A stretch of DNA of 64,000 nt from Streptomyces gelaticus (GCF_014649535.1 NZ_BMTF01000007.1:248001-312000), one strand, 5' to 3'. Positions 28,721 through 39,458 are shown, counted from the first letter of the stretch. Translations and numbers: made by a program. The notes: generated from the letters alone by a model not told the origin.

Positions 28721-29653
28721 TCACGGTGACGCGGGCAGGGGCAGCGCCCCCTCCCGGGCCGCCGCCGCGGCCAGCGCGTCGAGCACCGGGGCGATCAGCG
28801 GATGCCCCTCCGCCCCCTGCCGTACCGCGGCGAAGACACGGCGGTACGGCGCACTGCCCTCCACCGGCCGCACCACCACCCCCGCCAGCTCCATCCCGCG
28901 CAGCGCCGACCGCGGCACCAGCGCCACCCCGGCGCCCGCCCCGGCCAGCGCGACCACCGCGCGGAAGTCGTCCGAGGAGTGCTCCAGCCTCGGCTGGAAG
29001 CCCGCGAACTCGCAGGACAGGACCACCACGTCATGACAGGGGTTGCCGGGGTACGGACCGATCCACGCGTCCTTCTCCAGGTCCGCGATGGCCACCTGTG
29101 CCCGGCCGGCCAGCCGGTGCCCGACCGGCAGCACCGCGTCGAACGGCTCGGAGTACAGCGGCACCCGGGTCAGCCGCAGATCGTCCTCGCCCGGGGCGCC
29201 CCGGTACTCGACGGCGACCGCCACATCGACCTGCCGGTCGAGCACCATCGGCACGCTCGCATCGCCCTCGGCGTCCTGGACCCGGACCAGGATGCCGGGC
29301 GCGGTACGCGTCAGTTCGGCGATCGCGGGGGCGAGGACCAGGCCGATGCCGGTGGCGAACGCGGCGACGGTGACCGTACCCGCGTCCCCCGCGCCGTAGG
29401 CGGCGAGCTCGGCCTCGGCCCGTTCCAGCTGTGCCAGCACCGCGTTGGTGTGGGTCAGCAGGATCTCCCCGGCGGGGGTGAGCCGGGCGCCGCGCGCGCC
29501 CCGTTCGACGAGCCGGTGCCCGGTCTCCTGCTCCAGCGCGGCGAGCTGCTGGGAGACCGCGGAGGGGGTGAGATACAGCGCGGCGGCTGCGGCGGTCACC
29601 GTGCGGTGGTCGGCCACCGCACGGAGGATGCGCAGCCGCCGTGAATCGATCAT
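28721..29653 (-). CDS. LysR-family transcriptional regulator
   Basis: About 310 residues. The N-terminal winged helix is [21 protein letters not shown] followed by [14 protein letters not shown]. The C-terminal effector-binding domain begins near [14 protein letters not shown] 29653 gives the usual MIDSRRLR start; ATG 29662 three codons earlier is equally open. It sits beside kbl-tdh in the same orientation, but a terminator-like hairpin (29679-29707) and a separate start argue for independent transcription. Control of threonine catabolism is possible but unproven. Confidence 0.9.
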   Translation of the reverse strand: MIDSRRLRILRAVADHRTVTAAAAALYLTPSAVSQQLAALEQETGHRLVERGARGARLTPAGEILLTHTNAVLAQLERAEAELAAYGAGDAGTVTVAAFATGIGLVLAPAIAELTRTAPGILVRVQDAEGDASVPMVLDRQVDVAVAVEYRGAPGEDDLRLTRVPLYSEPFDAVLPVGHRLAGRAQVAIADLEKDAWIGPYPGNPCHDVVVLSCEFAGFQPRLEHSSDDFRAVVALAGAGAGVALVPRSALRGMELAGVVVRPVEGSAPYRRVFAAVRQGAEGHPLIAPVLDALAAAAAREGALPLPASP

Positions 29654-29678
29654 GTGCCCCATTGTCCCAGGTCACGGA

Positions 29679-29707
29679 GGGAACCCCGCCTTGCGGGCGG
29701 GGCTCCC
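29679..29707 (-). terminator. Stem-loop between kbl and the LysR gene
   Basis: A 12-bp stem with one mismatch (arms 29679-29690 and 29696-29707, GGGAACCCCGCC against GGCGGGGCTCCC) lies about 30 bases after the kbl stop. It is positioned to end kbl-tdh transcription. Confidence 0.6.
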
Positions 29708-29738
29708 GGGTGAGCCCTTCGGCAGGGGCGGCCGGGCG

Positions 29739-30932
<1,194 letters not shown>

Positions 30933-30995
30933 GAGGGGGGTCTCCCAGCTGTCTACGGTGGCGTCGTCGTCGGGCGTCGGCTGCGGACGCGTTCT

Positions 30996-31022
30996 GCGGA
31001 GGCGTCGTCCGCGGAGGCGTCG
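30996..31022. repeat. Short direct repeat in the tdh-kbl gap
   Basis: GCGGAGGCGTCG occurs at 30996-31007 and 31011-31022, within a run of GTCGTC/GCGTCG elements between tdh and kbl. No function is evident. Confidence 0.5.
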
Positions 31023-31024
31023 GG

Positions 31025-32053
31025 TCAGGAGGTCCAGTCGAGGATGACCTTGCCGCCGCGGCCGCTCGCCGCGTCGTCGAAGGCCGCTTCGAAGTCGCGG
31101 TAGCCGTACCGGCCGGTGATCACGGGGGCGAGGTCGAGGCCGCCCTCCAGCAGCACGGACATGGCGTACCAGGTCTCGTACATCTCACGGCCGTAGATGC
31201 CCTTGACGGTGATCATCGAGGTGACGATGCGGGCCCAGTCGACGGCGAACTCCTCGGACGGCAGTCCGAGCATGGCGATCCGGCCGCCGTGCGTCATGTT
31301 CGCGATCATGTCACGCATCGCCTCGGGCCGGCCGGACATCTCCAGGCCGACATCGAAGCCCTCACGCAGTCCGAGGCGCTTCTGGCCCTCGCTGATGGTC
31401 TCCTCGCCGACGTTCAGGGCGAGGCTGACGCCGACCTTCCGGGCCAGTTCGAGGCGGGCCTCGCTGACATCGGTGATGACGACGTTGCGGGCGCCCGCGT
31501 GCTTGGCGACGGCCGCGGCCATGATGCCGATGGGGCCGGCGCCGGTGATCAGTACGTCCTCACCGACCAGCGGGAACGACAGCGCGGTGTGCACGGCGTT
31601 GCCGAACGGGTCGAAGATCGCGGCGACGTCGAGGTCGACGGGGACCCGGTGCACCCAGACGTTGGACGCGGGCAGGGCGACGTACTCGGCGAACGCCCCG
31701 TCCCGGCCGACGCCGAGCCCGAGCGTGGAGCGGCACAGGTGGCGGCGGCCGGCCAGGCAGTTGCGGCACTTGCCGCACACCAGGTGGCCCTCGCCGCTGA
31801 CCAGGTCGCCGACGTTGATGTCCACGACGTCGGCGCCGGTCTCCGCGACCTCGCCGACGAACTCGTGCCCGAGGACGAGAGGGGTGCGTACGGCCTGCTG
31901 AGCCCAGCCGTCGTAGTTGCGGATGTGCAGATCGGTGCCGCAGATGCCGGTACGGAGGACCTTGATCAGTACGTCCGTGGGGCCGATCTCCGGCTCCGGC
32001 ACGTCCATCAGCCAGAGTCCCGGCTCGGCCTTCTGCTTGACGAGTGCCTTCAC
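31025..32053 (-). CDS. tdh: L-threonine 3-dehydrogenase
   Basis: 342-residue zinc-dependent medium-chain dehydrogenase that oxidises threonine to 2-amino-3-ketobutyrate. The catalytic-zinc region is [10 protein letters not shown] with GHEFVG; structural-zinc cysteines are in CGKCRNC and the following RRHLC; the NAD-binding Rossmann motif is [13 protein letters not shown] 32053 has GGGAG eight bases upstream, and the additional upstream frame is not family-like. It is first gene of the tdh-kbl pair. The ~215 bases upstream (32054-32269) contain the presumed promoter and no gene. Confidence 0.95.
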   Translation of the reverse strand: MKALVKQKAEPGLWLMDVPEPEIGPTDVLIKVLRTGICGTDLHIRNYDGWAQQAVRTPLVLGHEFVGEVAETGADVVDINVGDLVSGEGHLVCGKCRNCLAGRRHLCRSTLGLGVGRDGAFAEYVALPASNVWVHRVPVDLDVAAIFDPFGNAVHTALSFPLVGEDVLITGAGPIGIMAAAVAKHAGARNVVITDVSEARLELARKVGVSLALNVGEETISEGQKRLGLREGFDVGLEMSGRPEAMRDMIANMTHGGRIAMLGLPSEEFAVDWARIVTSMITVKGIYGREMYETWYAMSVLLEGGLDLAPVITGRYGYRDFEAAFDDAASGRGGKVILDWTS

Positions 32054-32318
32054 GGCGGTGGCTCCCTGTGCTGGTGCGGCGTTGAGTACCCCGGGCCGGG
32101 GGCATGCCTGTGGAAAGCCTGCGGCCCGGGGAGGATCGAGAGGGACGGGACACGTGGCAGCGCGCGTCGACCGGCCGCCGCGCACCATCCTCTGCCGTCA
32201 CGGAGAAATCTGCCGCACCCCGCGCCACAGGTCCATCGAGGTTTTCTTAAGCACGCCCTCAGCTCCGCTTCATGCCGTCGTACGGTTCCCCCGTGGGGCC
32301 CACACCGTGTCGTCCGGC

Positions 32319-32578
32319 TCACACCTTCGCGTAGGGCCCCAGGAAGCGGCGCTGGTGGACCGGGCCGCGACGAGGACCTGGGCGAGGCCGGTCCTCTCGT
32401 AGCGGTCGACGACGGATGCGGCGGCGACGTCCTCGGTGGGGCCGACGACGACCGGCACCTTCGCGTCGGCGGCCGGCCGGTCGGTGGTGCGCAGGGCACG
32501 GGTGCGGTCCCCGGCGTCGTCCTCGGTCCGCAGGACCGGCCGGAAGGGGGCGGCCGGTTCCGGCAGGATTTGTTGTTC
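32319..32578 (-). pseudogene. Unidentified coding remnant, probably frameshifted
   Basis: On the minus strand a well-behaved coding stretch reads EQQILPEPAAPFRPVL ... VPVVVGPTEDVAAASVVDRY, ERTGLAQVLVAARSTSAA, with GC-biased third positions and normal composition. It has no start codon with a ribosome site. Near 32350 the sensible continuation (RRFLGPYAKV and a stop at 32319) is in a different frame, which suggests a frameshift. I do not recognise the family. It follows the acetyltransferase gene at 32581 with no gap and may be the tail of a lost gene. Confidence 0.35.
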
Positions 32579-32580
32579 CG

Positions 32581-33204
32581 TCAGAGCCCTTCGGGCTTCG
32601 GGTCGTTGGCGAGGCGGGCGTGCAGGTGCTCGTCGTGGTACTCGCCGTCGCCGAAGCGGTGGGAGTCACGCAGGACGCCCTCGGGGAGGTAGCCGCAGCG
32701 GTCGGCCACCCCACAGGACGCAGGGTTGCCGACGGCGTGGGCGATCTCGATGCGACGGGCGTCGGCGGTGTCGAAGCCCCAGTCCGTGATCGCCGCGACC
32801 GCCCTGGTCACGAGGCCCCGCCCACGGGCCGCGGGCAGCAGCCAGTAGCCGACCATCGCCAGCCCGTCCTCGCGGTCGACCCAGCGCAGGGAGACGCCAC
32901 CGAGCACCGTGTCGTCGGCGGCGTCCCGTACGGCGAAGGCGGCGACCGCACCGCGTTCCCACCCGCCGTCACGCGCCTCCACCCAGGCGCGGGCGGCGTC
33001 CCGGTCGGTCGTCGCCAGGGGGTTCCAGAGGGCGATCGCCGGATCGGCCGCGGCGGCCACCAGCGCGTCCAGCAGGGTCTGCGAACCGGCGTCGGCCAGG
33101 CTCCAGGGGCGCAGCACCGCGTCCCCCAGGTCGAACTCGGTACGGATGAAGGTCTTGCGGTCGGCGGGGACGGGGCGCGCGGCAGGGGCGGAGAGAGCAC
33201 TCAT
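32581..33204 (-). CDS. RimJ/RimL-type GNAT acetyltransferase
   Basis: 207 residues. The N-terminal LRPWSLADAGSQTLL is followed by the GNAT core with VGYWLLPAARGRGLVTRAV (acetyl-CoA loop) and a C-terminal EIAHAVGNPASCGVADRCGY, the pattern of ribosomal-protein/small-molecule N-acetyltransferases. ATG 33204 has AAAGG nearby. It probably acetylates an amine of an unknown acceptor. It precedes the unidentified remnant on the same strand. Confidence 0.88.
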   Translation of the reverse strand: MSALSAPAARPVPADRKTFIRTEFDLGDAVLRPWSLADAGSQTLLDALVAAAADPAIALWNPLATTDRDAARAWVEARDGGWERGAVAAFAVRDAADDTVLGGVSLRWVDREDGLAMVGYWLLPAARGRGLVTRAVAAITDWGFDTADARRIEIAHAVGNPASCGVADRCGYLPEGVLRDSHRFGDGEYHDEHLHARLANDPKPEGL

Positions 33205-33354
33205 GACGCCTTTCTACTGAAGCGCCACACGATTTGACCAGCGTTTTTTCCGGCCCGGCGGTGCGCACGCACCCGAGCGGCACCGCGCCGCACACCGAAG
33301 TCGGCACCGGTGTGCGGCGCGGCGGACCTCACGAGGTGTACGCCGGACGGCGGT

Positions 33355-34239
33355 TCAGGAGAGCGCCAGCTCCGTGACGTTGTCGGCCTCCCGGACCCAC
33401 GTCGCGCTCAGGCCGCCCTCCTTGACGTGTGCGTCGCCGTCGCCCTTGAGCACGCCGATGCGGTTGCCGGAGAGAGCGATCTGGATGGCCTGGTCGTACT
33501 CGTGGACCCAGGTCGCGCTGAGGCCGCCCTCCTTCACATACGCCTTGCCGTCGTCCTTGAGGACACCGATGCGGTTGCCGGAGAGTTCGAGCTGGATGAC
33601 GTCGTCGGCCTCGCGGACCCAGGAGGCGCTGAGGTCGCCCTCCTTCACCCATGCGACACCGTTGCCGACGAGGACGCCGATACGGTTTCCGGCCAGGTCG
33701 ATGCCGATGGCGTTGTCGGACTCCCGGATCCAGGAGGCGCTGAGGCCGCCTTCCTTCACCCACGCGACACCGTCACCCGTGACGACACCGATGCGGTTGC
33801 CCGAGAGTTCGATCTCCTTGACCTTGTTGGACTCCTTGACCCACGTGGCGCTGAGACCGCCCTCCTTCACATAGGCGTCACCGTTGTCCTTCAGGACGCC
33901 GATGCGCTTTCCGGACAGGGCGATCTGCTTGACGTCCGTGGCCTCCTTCACCCACGTGGCGCTGAGGCCGCCCTCCTTCACCCACGCGACACCGTCACCC
34001 GTGACGACACCGATGCGGTTGCCGGACAGGGCGATCTGCTTGACGTCCCCGGACTCCTTGACCCACGAGGCGCTGAGACCGCCCTCCTTCACATAGGCGT
34101 CGCCGTCGACGCGCAGGGTGCCGATGCGGTTGCCACCGTCGCCGGAGACCGTGCCGGGCACCGCGCCGGCCGCGCTCGAACCGGCCAGAGCGGCCCCTGC
34201 CAGAACGGCGGCTGCCGCGGGGAGAGTTTTGAGATTCAA
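33355..34239 (-). CDS. Secreted protein of seven 37-residue repeats (beta-propeller-like)
   Basis: About 294 residues. A signal peptide (NLKTLPAAAAVLAG ... AGAVPG) is followed by seven almost gapless 37-residue repeats. The consensus starts NRIGVL, then DGxAYVKEGGLSATWV, then a variable KExDxVxxIALSG; each repeat is 111 bases of DNA. Seven short beta-rich repeats suggest a seven-bladed propeller resembling tectonin or RCC1 lectins (inference). The best start is TTG 34239, with AGGAG eight bases upstream, because no ATG or GTG with a ribosome site precedes the signal peptide. There are no Cys residues in the repeats. A 7-bp inverted repeat, TTGAGCG/CGCTCAA (34299-34321), lies upstream. Confidence 0.8.
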   Translation of the reverse strand: MNLKTLPAAAAVLAGAALAGSSAAGAVPGTVSGDGGNRIGTLRVDGDAYVKEGGLSASWVKESGDVKQIALSGNRIGVVTGDGVAWVKEGGLSATWVKEATDVKQIALSGKRIGVLKDNGDAYVKEGGLSATWVKESNKVKEIELSGNRIGVVTGDGVAWVKEGGLSASWIRESDNAIGIDLAGNRIGVLVGNGVAWVKEGDLSASWVREADDVIQLELSGNRIGVLKDDGKAYVKEGGLSATWVHEYDQAIQIALSGNRIGVLKGDGDAHVKEGGLSATWVREADNVTELALS

Positions 34240-34614
34240 CGGAGTAACTCCTGTACACAGAGGGACCCTTGGACCCAAAGCACTGTGCCCTCGGGGGATT
34301 GAGCGATCCGATGACGCTCAACGACCGGAGGGCCGGAGGGTGCGTGGGCCATTGGGGTGAGGAAGGCGCATCGAACGGGGCCCGCCGCGCGCCGTCCCCG
34401 CGATCCCGGCATGGCCGGAACGAAGGCCGGACGACCTTCCGGCAGGGGTGCGTGCGGGGCGGTGTGCCTTGATAGCGTCGCTCCCGCGATTGCGGACCGC
34501 TCCCCGCCGGGGTCGTCGCTGCGCCCCGGACGGCCTGCCCTCGACGGGCGGTCCGCGGAGCGAGCGTGCTGACGGTACGGGGACGTTCGCGGCAAGGACG
34601 AAGAGGGCCGACGC
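34240..34614. promoter_or_regulatory. Divergent control region, repeat protein / GAP1
   Basis: 375 bases with no gene I can support. It includes the inverted repeat TTGAGCG-N9-CGCTCAA (34299-34305 and 34315-34321), positioned as an operator for the repeat-protein gene, and a TTGATAGCGT element around 34470 that could be the -10 region for the GAP1 gene. Confidence 0.35.
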
Positions 34615-37056
34615 ATGAGCCTCGCGCAGTTGCACTACACCTCTGCCACCGCGGGGGACGACGGGGGTGGCGCACGGTTCACGGCGGTCGGCGCCGGCAT
34701 ACCCACGCCGGTGCTGGCGGAGGCCGGGCAACTCCTCGGGTACGAACCGCCCGCCGGAGCCCCGTACCACCCCACCACCGATGAACTCCGGTCGTTTCCC
34801 GAGGCGTTCAGCTTCAGCGCCCTGTCCGACGGCAGCCATCTGCTGAGCCGCACGGTGGCGCTGGGCGGCCCCGGCGCCGGCGGTTTCCACGCGCACGCGG
34901 TGCACCTTCCGGCCGGTACCCGGCTGCCGGGCGACGCCCTGCCGATCACGGCCTGGCGGTCGCCGAGCTGGGCGGCCACCGCGCCGGACGGCTCCGCCCC
35001 CGGCCCCCTGGCCGCCCTGCCCGCCTCCGCCGCCTTCGGCCCCGAGGCGCTCAACGACTTCGCGGTCTCCCGGAGCCCCTGGCTGGCGGCGGTCTTCGCC
35101 GATCTGCGCCGGGTGTGCGACGAGCCGACGGCTTCGCGGCTCGTTCTGGTGGAGCGGCAGTGTGCCGATGTGGCCCGGTGGATCGCCCTGGCCGGGGCCG
35201 TGCTGCCGCCGGAGACCGCCCAGCGGCTGACCTTCACCACCTACACCCGCCGCCCTTCCGAGTCCCCGCACCGGATCGTCGGAGTGCTGCCCGAGGACGC
35301 CCCCGGACCGACCGGCCCGGACGGCGGACTCCTGGTGCGCGACTGCACCGGGGCGCGTCCCGGGGCGACGGTGGGCGATGCCTGGGCCGAGACCTGCGCC
35401 CGGATCTGGCGCAACCGGGCCCCGGAGCTGTTCCGCGCGGCGGCGGAGCTGCCCGGTGAGCCCTTCGCCGCGGGGCCGCTCGCCGTGACGGCACTCTGCG
35501 CGGGCGTGCCCCTCGGTCCCGACGGGCGTGCCGCGGCCGCGAACTGGGCCGCCGAGCGGCCGTACGCGCTGGACGAGGTACGGACGCAGCAGCTGACCGA
35601 CGCCCTGACCGCCCCCGATCTCGACCGCACCAGCGCCGAACTGTCCTGCGTGGCCAGGCTGCTGACCGCACTCGACGGGCGGTCCGCCGGTGCCGCGACC
35701 GCCTCGCTGGGCGCCCTGCTGGTGACGGAGGCGGTACACGGCGGCGATGTCGCACTCGAACCGCCCGCGCGCTCGGTCTTCACCGGACCGGCCGGAGAGC
35801 GTTCCGCCGCCGCACTCGTCACGGCTCTGGGCGACGACCTCCGTGCCGAGCTCGCCATCGGTACGCCTCACACGGGCGCCGCTGACGGGCGGAGTGTGGG
35901 GCGTGCCGTGCAGTTGCTGCGGATCGCGCGGCTGCTCGATGTGGACTGTGCGGAACTGCTCCCCGACGTCGTGGGCCGGATGGCCCGGTCCCTGCTGGAC
36001 GAAGGGGCTGCCGACTGCGGCGCGGTGCTGCTCGGTCTGCTGGACGAGCAGTTCGATGTCCGTACGGCGCTGCTCGGTGAGCTCGACCGGATCGCCCCGC
36101 AGGACCCGTCGGCGGCGGAGCGGCTGCTGGCCGAGGTCGCGCTGCCGTTCACCGGGGCGCAGGCCCTGCCGCATCTGCGGATGTGCGCGGCGGCGCCGGA
36201 TGCCAGGGCGGGCGGCGGCGAGGACCGGGTGAAGGTGCTGAACACGGTGCTGCGCGCCAGTGGAATGTCACCTTTCACCGAACCGTTGGTGCTGCGCACG
36301 GCGGTGGGTCTCGTCTGGGGTGACTCCGCTCCCACCGCGGGCGAGGCGCGGCTGCTGCTGGCCGGGAGCACCTCCGACGCGCACCGCACGGCCGGCACGT
36401 GGGCCTGGCTCGTGGCGGCGGCGCTCGGTGCCCCCGCCGACGACACGGAGGCCCCCGAGCTCGCCCATGATCTGTTGCGCGGCTTCCCGCAGGAGATCGA
36501 CGCGCGGGCGCGCGGCGCGCTGCTCCTCCTGGAGTTCGCGCGGGACGTCCGCTCGGGGGCGGCGGAGCCCGGCTGGGCGGAACAGGCCCGGAAGCTGCGG
36601 GCCGGGGCCGAGCCGGTGGAACCGGGCGTGCGCGAGCAGGCGTTCGGCGCCCTGGCCGGGCGGCTGCTCGACCCGGACCGGCCGGAGGCGGAGCTGTACG
36701 CGTTCGTCCACAGCGACGACCCGGACCTCATCGCGGCCTACGGCGCCGCCGCCCGGCAGGACGCGGTGCTCGCCCGGCTGCGCTCCGACCCGTCCTATGT
36801 CGCCGACTGCTTCACCGTCTGGAGCTCCCACCCGCACGCGGGCCGCGCCTGGGGCGAGACCCGGGCGGCGCTGCTGGAGGAGGTGCTGCGTCCGGTGGTG
36901 CGCGGCCTGTCCGCCGGTGAGGTGGCGGCGGTGGAGGAGGCCGCCGAGCGGGCGGGCAGCAGCCGCACGGCGGAGGCGTTCCGGACATGGAACCGGCCGG
37001 GCGGCTTCCGCCGGCGGCTCGGCAACCGCCTGGCGGCCCGGGTGCGGCGGTCGTGA
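34615..37056 (+). CDS. GTPase-associated protein 1 (GAP1)-type protein
   Basis: 813-residue protein starting AQLHYTSATAGDDGGG, with RFTAVGAGIPTPVLAEAGQLLGYEPP, the N-terminal signature of actinobacterial GTPase-associated protein 1. It continues with LTFTTYTRRP in the middle and a long helical C-terminal half. Known relatives are encoded with TRAFAC-class GTPases in predicted biological-conflict operons. No GTPase gene is adjacent here. It is preceded by GAGGG a few bases upstream of ATG 34615 and followed 189 bases later by a small Cys-rich protein. No signal or membrane segment. Confidence 0.75.
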   Translation: MSLAQLHYTSATAGDDGGGARFTAVGAGIPTPVLAEAGQLLGYEPPAGAPYHPTTDELRSFPEAFSFSALSDGSHLLSRTVALGGPGAGGFHAHAVHLPAGTRLPGDALPITAWRSPSWAATAPDGSAPGPLAALPASAAFGPEALNDFAVSRSPWLAAVFADLRRVCDEPTASRLVLVERQCADVARWIALAGAVLPPETAQRLTFTTYTRRPSESPHRIVGVLPEDAPGPTGPDGGLLVRDCTGARPGATVGDAWAETCARIWRNRAPELFRAAAELPGEPFAAGPLAVTALCAGVPLGPDGRAAAANWAAERPYALDEVRTQQLTDALTAPDLDRTSAELSCVARLLTALDGRSAGAATASLGALLVTEAVHGGDVALEPPARSVFTGPAGERSAAALVTALGDDLRAELAIGTPHTGAADGRSVGRAVQLLRIARLLDVDCAELLPDVVGRMARSLLDEGAADCGAVLLGLLDEQFDVRTALLGELDRIAPQDPSAAERLLAEVALPFTGAQALPHLRMCAAAPDARAGGGEDRVKVLNTVLRASGMSPFTEPLVLRTAVGLVWGDSAPTAGEARLLLAGSTSDAHRTAGTWAWLVAAALGAPADDTEAPELAHDLLRGFPQEIDARARGALLLLEFARDVRSGAAEPGWAEQARKLRAGAEPVEPGVREQAFGALAGRLLDPDRPEAELYAFVHSDDPDLIAAYGAAARQDAVLARLRSDPSYVADCFTVWSSHPHAGRAWGETRAALLEEVLRPVVRGLSAGEVAAVEEAAERAGSSRTAEAFRTWNRPGGFRRRLGNRLAARVRRS

Positions 37057-37245
37057 GCGGCACCCCTGCGCCCGCGGCGGTCGCGGGCGGCGCCTCCTGG
37101 CGGCCATGAGCGGCGCCCCGGCGTCCGCGCGCGGGCCACGGAGGTCGTGGCCCGTCCTGGGTGACCGGTACCGTGTCACATGTCGATGTGCCCCATCGGC
37201 CTCGTGCGCTCCCGGCGGGCTGCGTGACACCCCCAGGAGGAGCAG

Positions 37246-37716
37246 ATGACGACGAACCGCGGACGCAAGGACGTCATCCGGGACCGGATGGCCGCGACCG
37301 GCGAGTCGTACAACGTCGCCGCCCGCAATCTGAAGGCCATGAAGGACATGGGCGCCACCCGTGAGGCCGTCCTCACCCAGCGCTGGCGCCCCGCCGGCAC
37401 GCTCGACGTCCCGTGCCCCTGCGGCGGCACGTGCGAGCCCGGCGAGCGGTGCGAGCGCTGCCACGCGCTCCACCGCCACGTGGCGCGCTACCCCGGCAGT
37501 GTCACGGACGTGGAGACCTGGGCCGACCGTTACGACTGCATGGGCTGCGCGTCCTCGTACGTCCTGACCGTCGTGCTGCCCGGCCGGCCGTGGGGTGTCG
37601 CCGGGACCGTGGTCCGTGGCGGCTCCGCGGAGCCGGTCGTGCAGGCCCGGGTGTTCCCGGGTGTCGCCCATCCGCTGCTGCGGCCGGAGAACTCCGGGGA
37701 CGAGTCCGAGGACTGA
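37246..37716 (+). CDS. Cys-rich hypothetical protein
   Basis: 156 residues. The N-terminus RKDVIRDRMAATGESYNVAARNL resembles a short helical motif (RxRMAxTGExYxxAR) found in many actinobacterial proteins. A central cluster Cys57, Cys59, Cys63, Cys69, Cys72, with Cys98/Cys101 (CMGC) further on, looks like a zinc-binding knuckle. It has a strong AGGAGGAG site before ATG 37246. No family function is recognised. It lies downstream of GAP1 in the same orientation. Confidence 0.65.
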   Translation: MTTNRGRKDVIRDRMAATGESYNVAARNLKAMKDMGATREAVLTQRWRPAGTLDVPCPCGGTCEPGERCERCHALHRHVARYPGSVTDVETWADRYDCMGCASSYVLTVVLPGRPWGVAGTVVRGGSAEPVVQARVFPGVAHPLLRPENSGDESED

Positions 37717-37764
37717 TCACCGCCACCCGCGTCGGCACCTGCCCGCGCCCCGGCCGCCCCGGTG

Positions 37765-38886
37765 TCACCGGACGGCCGGGACGACGGCCGATCCCACCGC
37801 GACGGCGAGGACCAGGGCCGCGACGACGAGGGACCGCGGGTTGCCGAAGTTGACCGTCCAGCCGATGCCGACCCGCTTGGGCACCAGGACCGCGGGGTCG
37901 TCGGCATTGACGTAGACCGTGCCGGCGCCGTGCCAGAAGCGGTCGTCGTCGCGCGGGACCAGTCCGGTGTTCTCCTCGTCCGCGGTCTCCGGCAGCCGGC
38001 TGCCGGAGGGCCCGACGCGCAGGACGAGCCAGGCGGTCACGGCGAGGACCGCAAGGAGCGGCACACCGGCGGCGGCCAGGGTCATGGCCGTGGAGCGGGT
38101 GTCGCTCCACATCAGCGCGGACAGCCCGAGCAGCATGAGATTCATCAGGGCGGCGATGCCCATCATGGAGCGGGCCGTGACCGTGAGATATCGGCGGTAA
38201 CGCGCGGCGCCGGCCACGGGGCGTGCCACATCCAGGTCGGCGCGGGCGCGGAGCAGGCCGGCGACGGTGGCGGCCATGATCAGGGTGAGGACGACCTGGC
38301 CGAGGACGAGGCCGAAGGTGGTCCACACACTGGTCGGGTAGGTGCGGTAGGCGGTGCCGCCGAGGGAGCGTTCGGGCATGGCGATGCGCTCGGGCAGGCC
38401 GGGGTAGACGACGGCGCCCGCGGCGACGCTGACGGCGATCACGACCAGCGCGGGGACGGTCCAGCCCCAGGGGAAGCGGACCGGGTCGGTACGCAGGGAC
38501 GTGTCCATCACCGCGCCCTGCCGGGCCTGTTCGTACCATCCGCCCTCCGCCTTCGCGCGGGCGATGCCCCGATGGGCACGTACCCACAGAGCGGCGGCGA
38601 GGGCGCAGAGCAGCAGCGAACCGACGGCTCCGGCGGTGAGGGTGCCGAGCGCGGCTCCCAGCGCCGAGGCGGACACGGTGACGACGGCCGCGGCGACGAG
38701 CACCGCACCGCGGTAGCGGCCGCGCTGTTCCTCGACGGCGGCGGCGCGCGCCTTGTCCGGCGGTACGCGGACGCCGAAGGGAACGGCGGAGGGGTTGAGG
38801 AGCGGGCTGGGGGCGGCGTACAGCACGGCGCTCAGCACCGCGAGCATGCCGAAGTTGAGAGCTGCGTCGACCAGCAAGATGTTCAC
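37765..38886 (-). CDS. DUF1648-type multi-pass membrane protein
   Basis: 373 residues with about eight hydrophobic segments. PERIAMPERSLGGTAYRTYPTSVW matches the DUF1648 pattern (PxxIPxHW-like element followed by helices), and the C-terminus has HGAGTVYVNADDPAVLVPKRVG and GWTVNFGNPRS, common in this family. GTG 38886 precedes VNILLVDAALNFG; the upstream open frame is Arg/Pro-rich and non-family. It lies 162 bases downstream of a GntR regulator in the same direction, a common pairing. Function is unknown. Confidence 0.8.
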   Translation of the reverse strand: MNILLVDAALNFGMLAVLSAVLYAAPSPLLNPSAVPFGVRVPPDKARAAAVEEQRGRYRGAVLVAAAVVTVSASALGAALGTLTAGAVGSLLLCALAAALWVRAHRGIARAKAEGGWYEQARQGAVMDTSLRTDPVRFPWGWTVPALVVIAVSVAAGAVVYPGLPERIAMPERSLGGTAYRTYPTSVWTTFGLVLGQVVLTLIMAATVAGLLRARADLDVARPVAGAARYRRYLTVTARSMMGIAALMNLMLLGLSALMWSDTRSTAMTLAAAGVPLLAVLAVTAWLVLRVGPSGSRLPETADEENTGLVPRDDDRFWHGAGTVYVNADDPAVLVPKRVGIGWTVNFGNPRSLVVAALVLAVAVGSAVVPAVR

Positions 38887-39048
38887 CTGTCCGTTCTTGT
38901 CGCCGCCCCCGGCGGGGCGGGACGCCGCACCGGCACACGGCACGGCGTACCGGGGTCTCGTTGCGTGAGTCGTTCTCGGGGGAATGCCGCGCCGCGGCAC
39001 CGGTCGCCGCGCCCTCCCGGGCCCGGCCACCCCGCCCGGCCCCGCGGG

Positions 39049-39450
39049 TCAGGGCCTTTCGTCCTCCCTCCCGGGGAAGCGGTCCAGAACCGCCGCGACA
39101 TGACTCATCACCTCCGCCTTCGCGATCCCTCGCACATCCAGCTCGGCGAGGAGGGTGCGCATGCGTGCCTCCCAGTCGACGCCGGCCCGCAGCTCGTCCG
39201 ACGGCTGCTTGACGTCCGGCCGGACCGCCGCACCGCTCTTGCGGTTGATGCGGATGAACCCTTCGCGTCGCAGCAGGTCATAGGCCTTGTTGACGGTGTG
39301 GAAGTTGATCGCCAGATCGACGGCCAGCTGTCGGGTGGAAGGAAGTCCGGCACCGGGCGCCAACGCCCCTTCCGCGATGGCTTCCACCACCCGGTCCCGG
39401 ATCTGCTGATAGATCGGCACCTCGCTGTCGAGGTCGAGCACTAGGTACAC
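39049..39450 (-). CDS. GntR-family regulator, YtrA-like
   Basis: 133 residues: an N-terminal winged helix (PIYQQIRDRVVEAIAEGAL ... LPSTRQLAVDLAINFHTVNKAY) and a short C-terminal helical tail, as in the YtrA subfamily, which usually controls adjacent ABC transporters. GTG 39450 is probable; another GTG lies three codons downstream. An AT-rich inverted repeat in the 67-base gap to the divergent operon (39459-39487) is the likely operator. Confidence 0.9.
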   Translation of the reverse strand: MYLVLDLDSEVPIYQQIRDRVVEAIAEGALAPGAGLPSTRQLAVDLAINFHTVNKAYDLLRREGFIRINRKSGAAVRPDVKQPSDELRAGVDWEARMRTLLAELDVRGIAKAEVMSHVAAVLDRFPGREDERP

Positions 39451-39458
39451 GTCCCAAC

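Noticed and set aside
33355..34239. Regular 111-bp repeats that could suggest a CRISPR or satellite array
   Set aside because: The repeats are entirely coding, vary at codon level and follow a signal peptide. There are no spacers and no cas genes.
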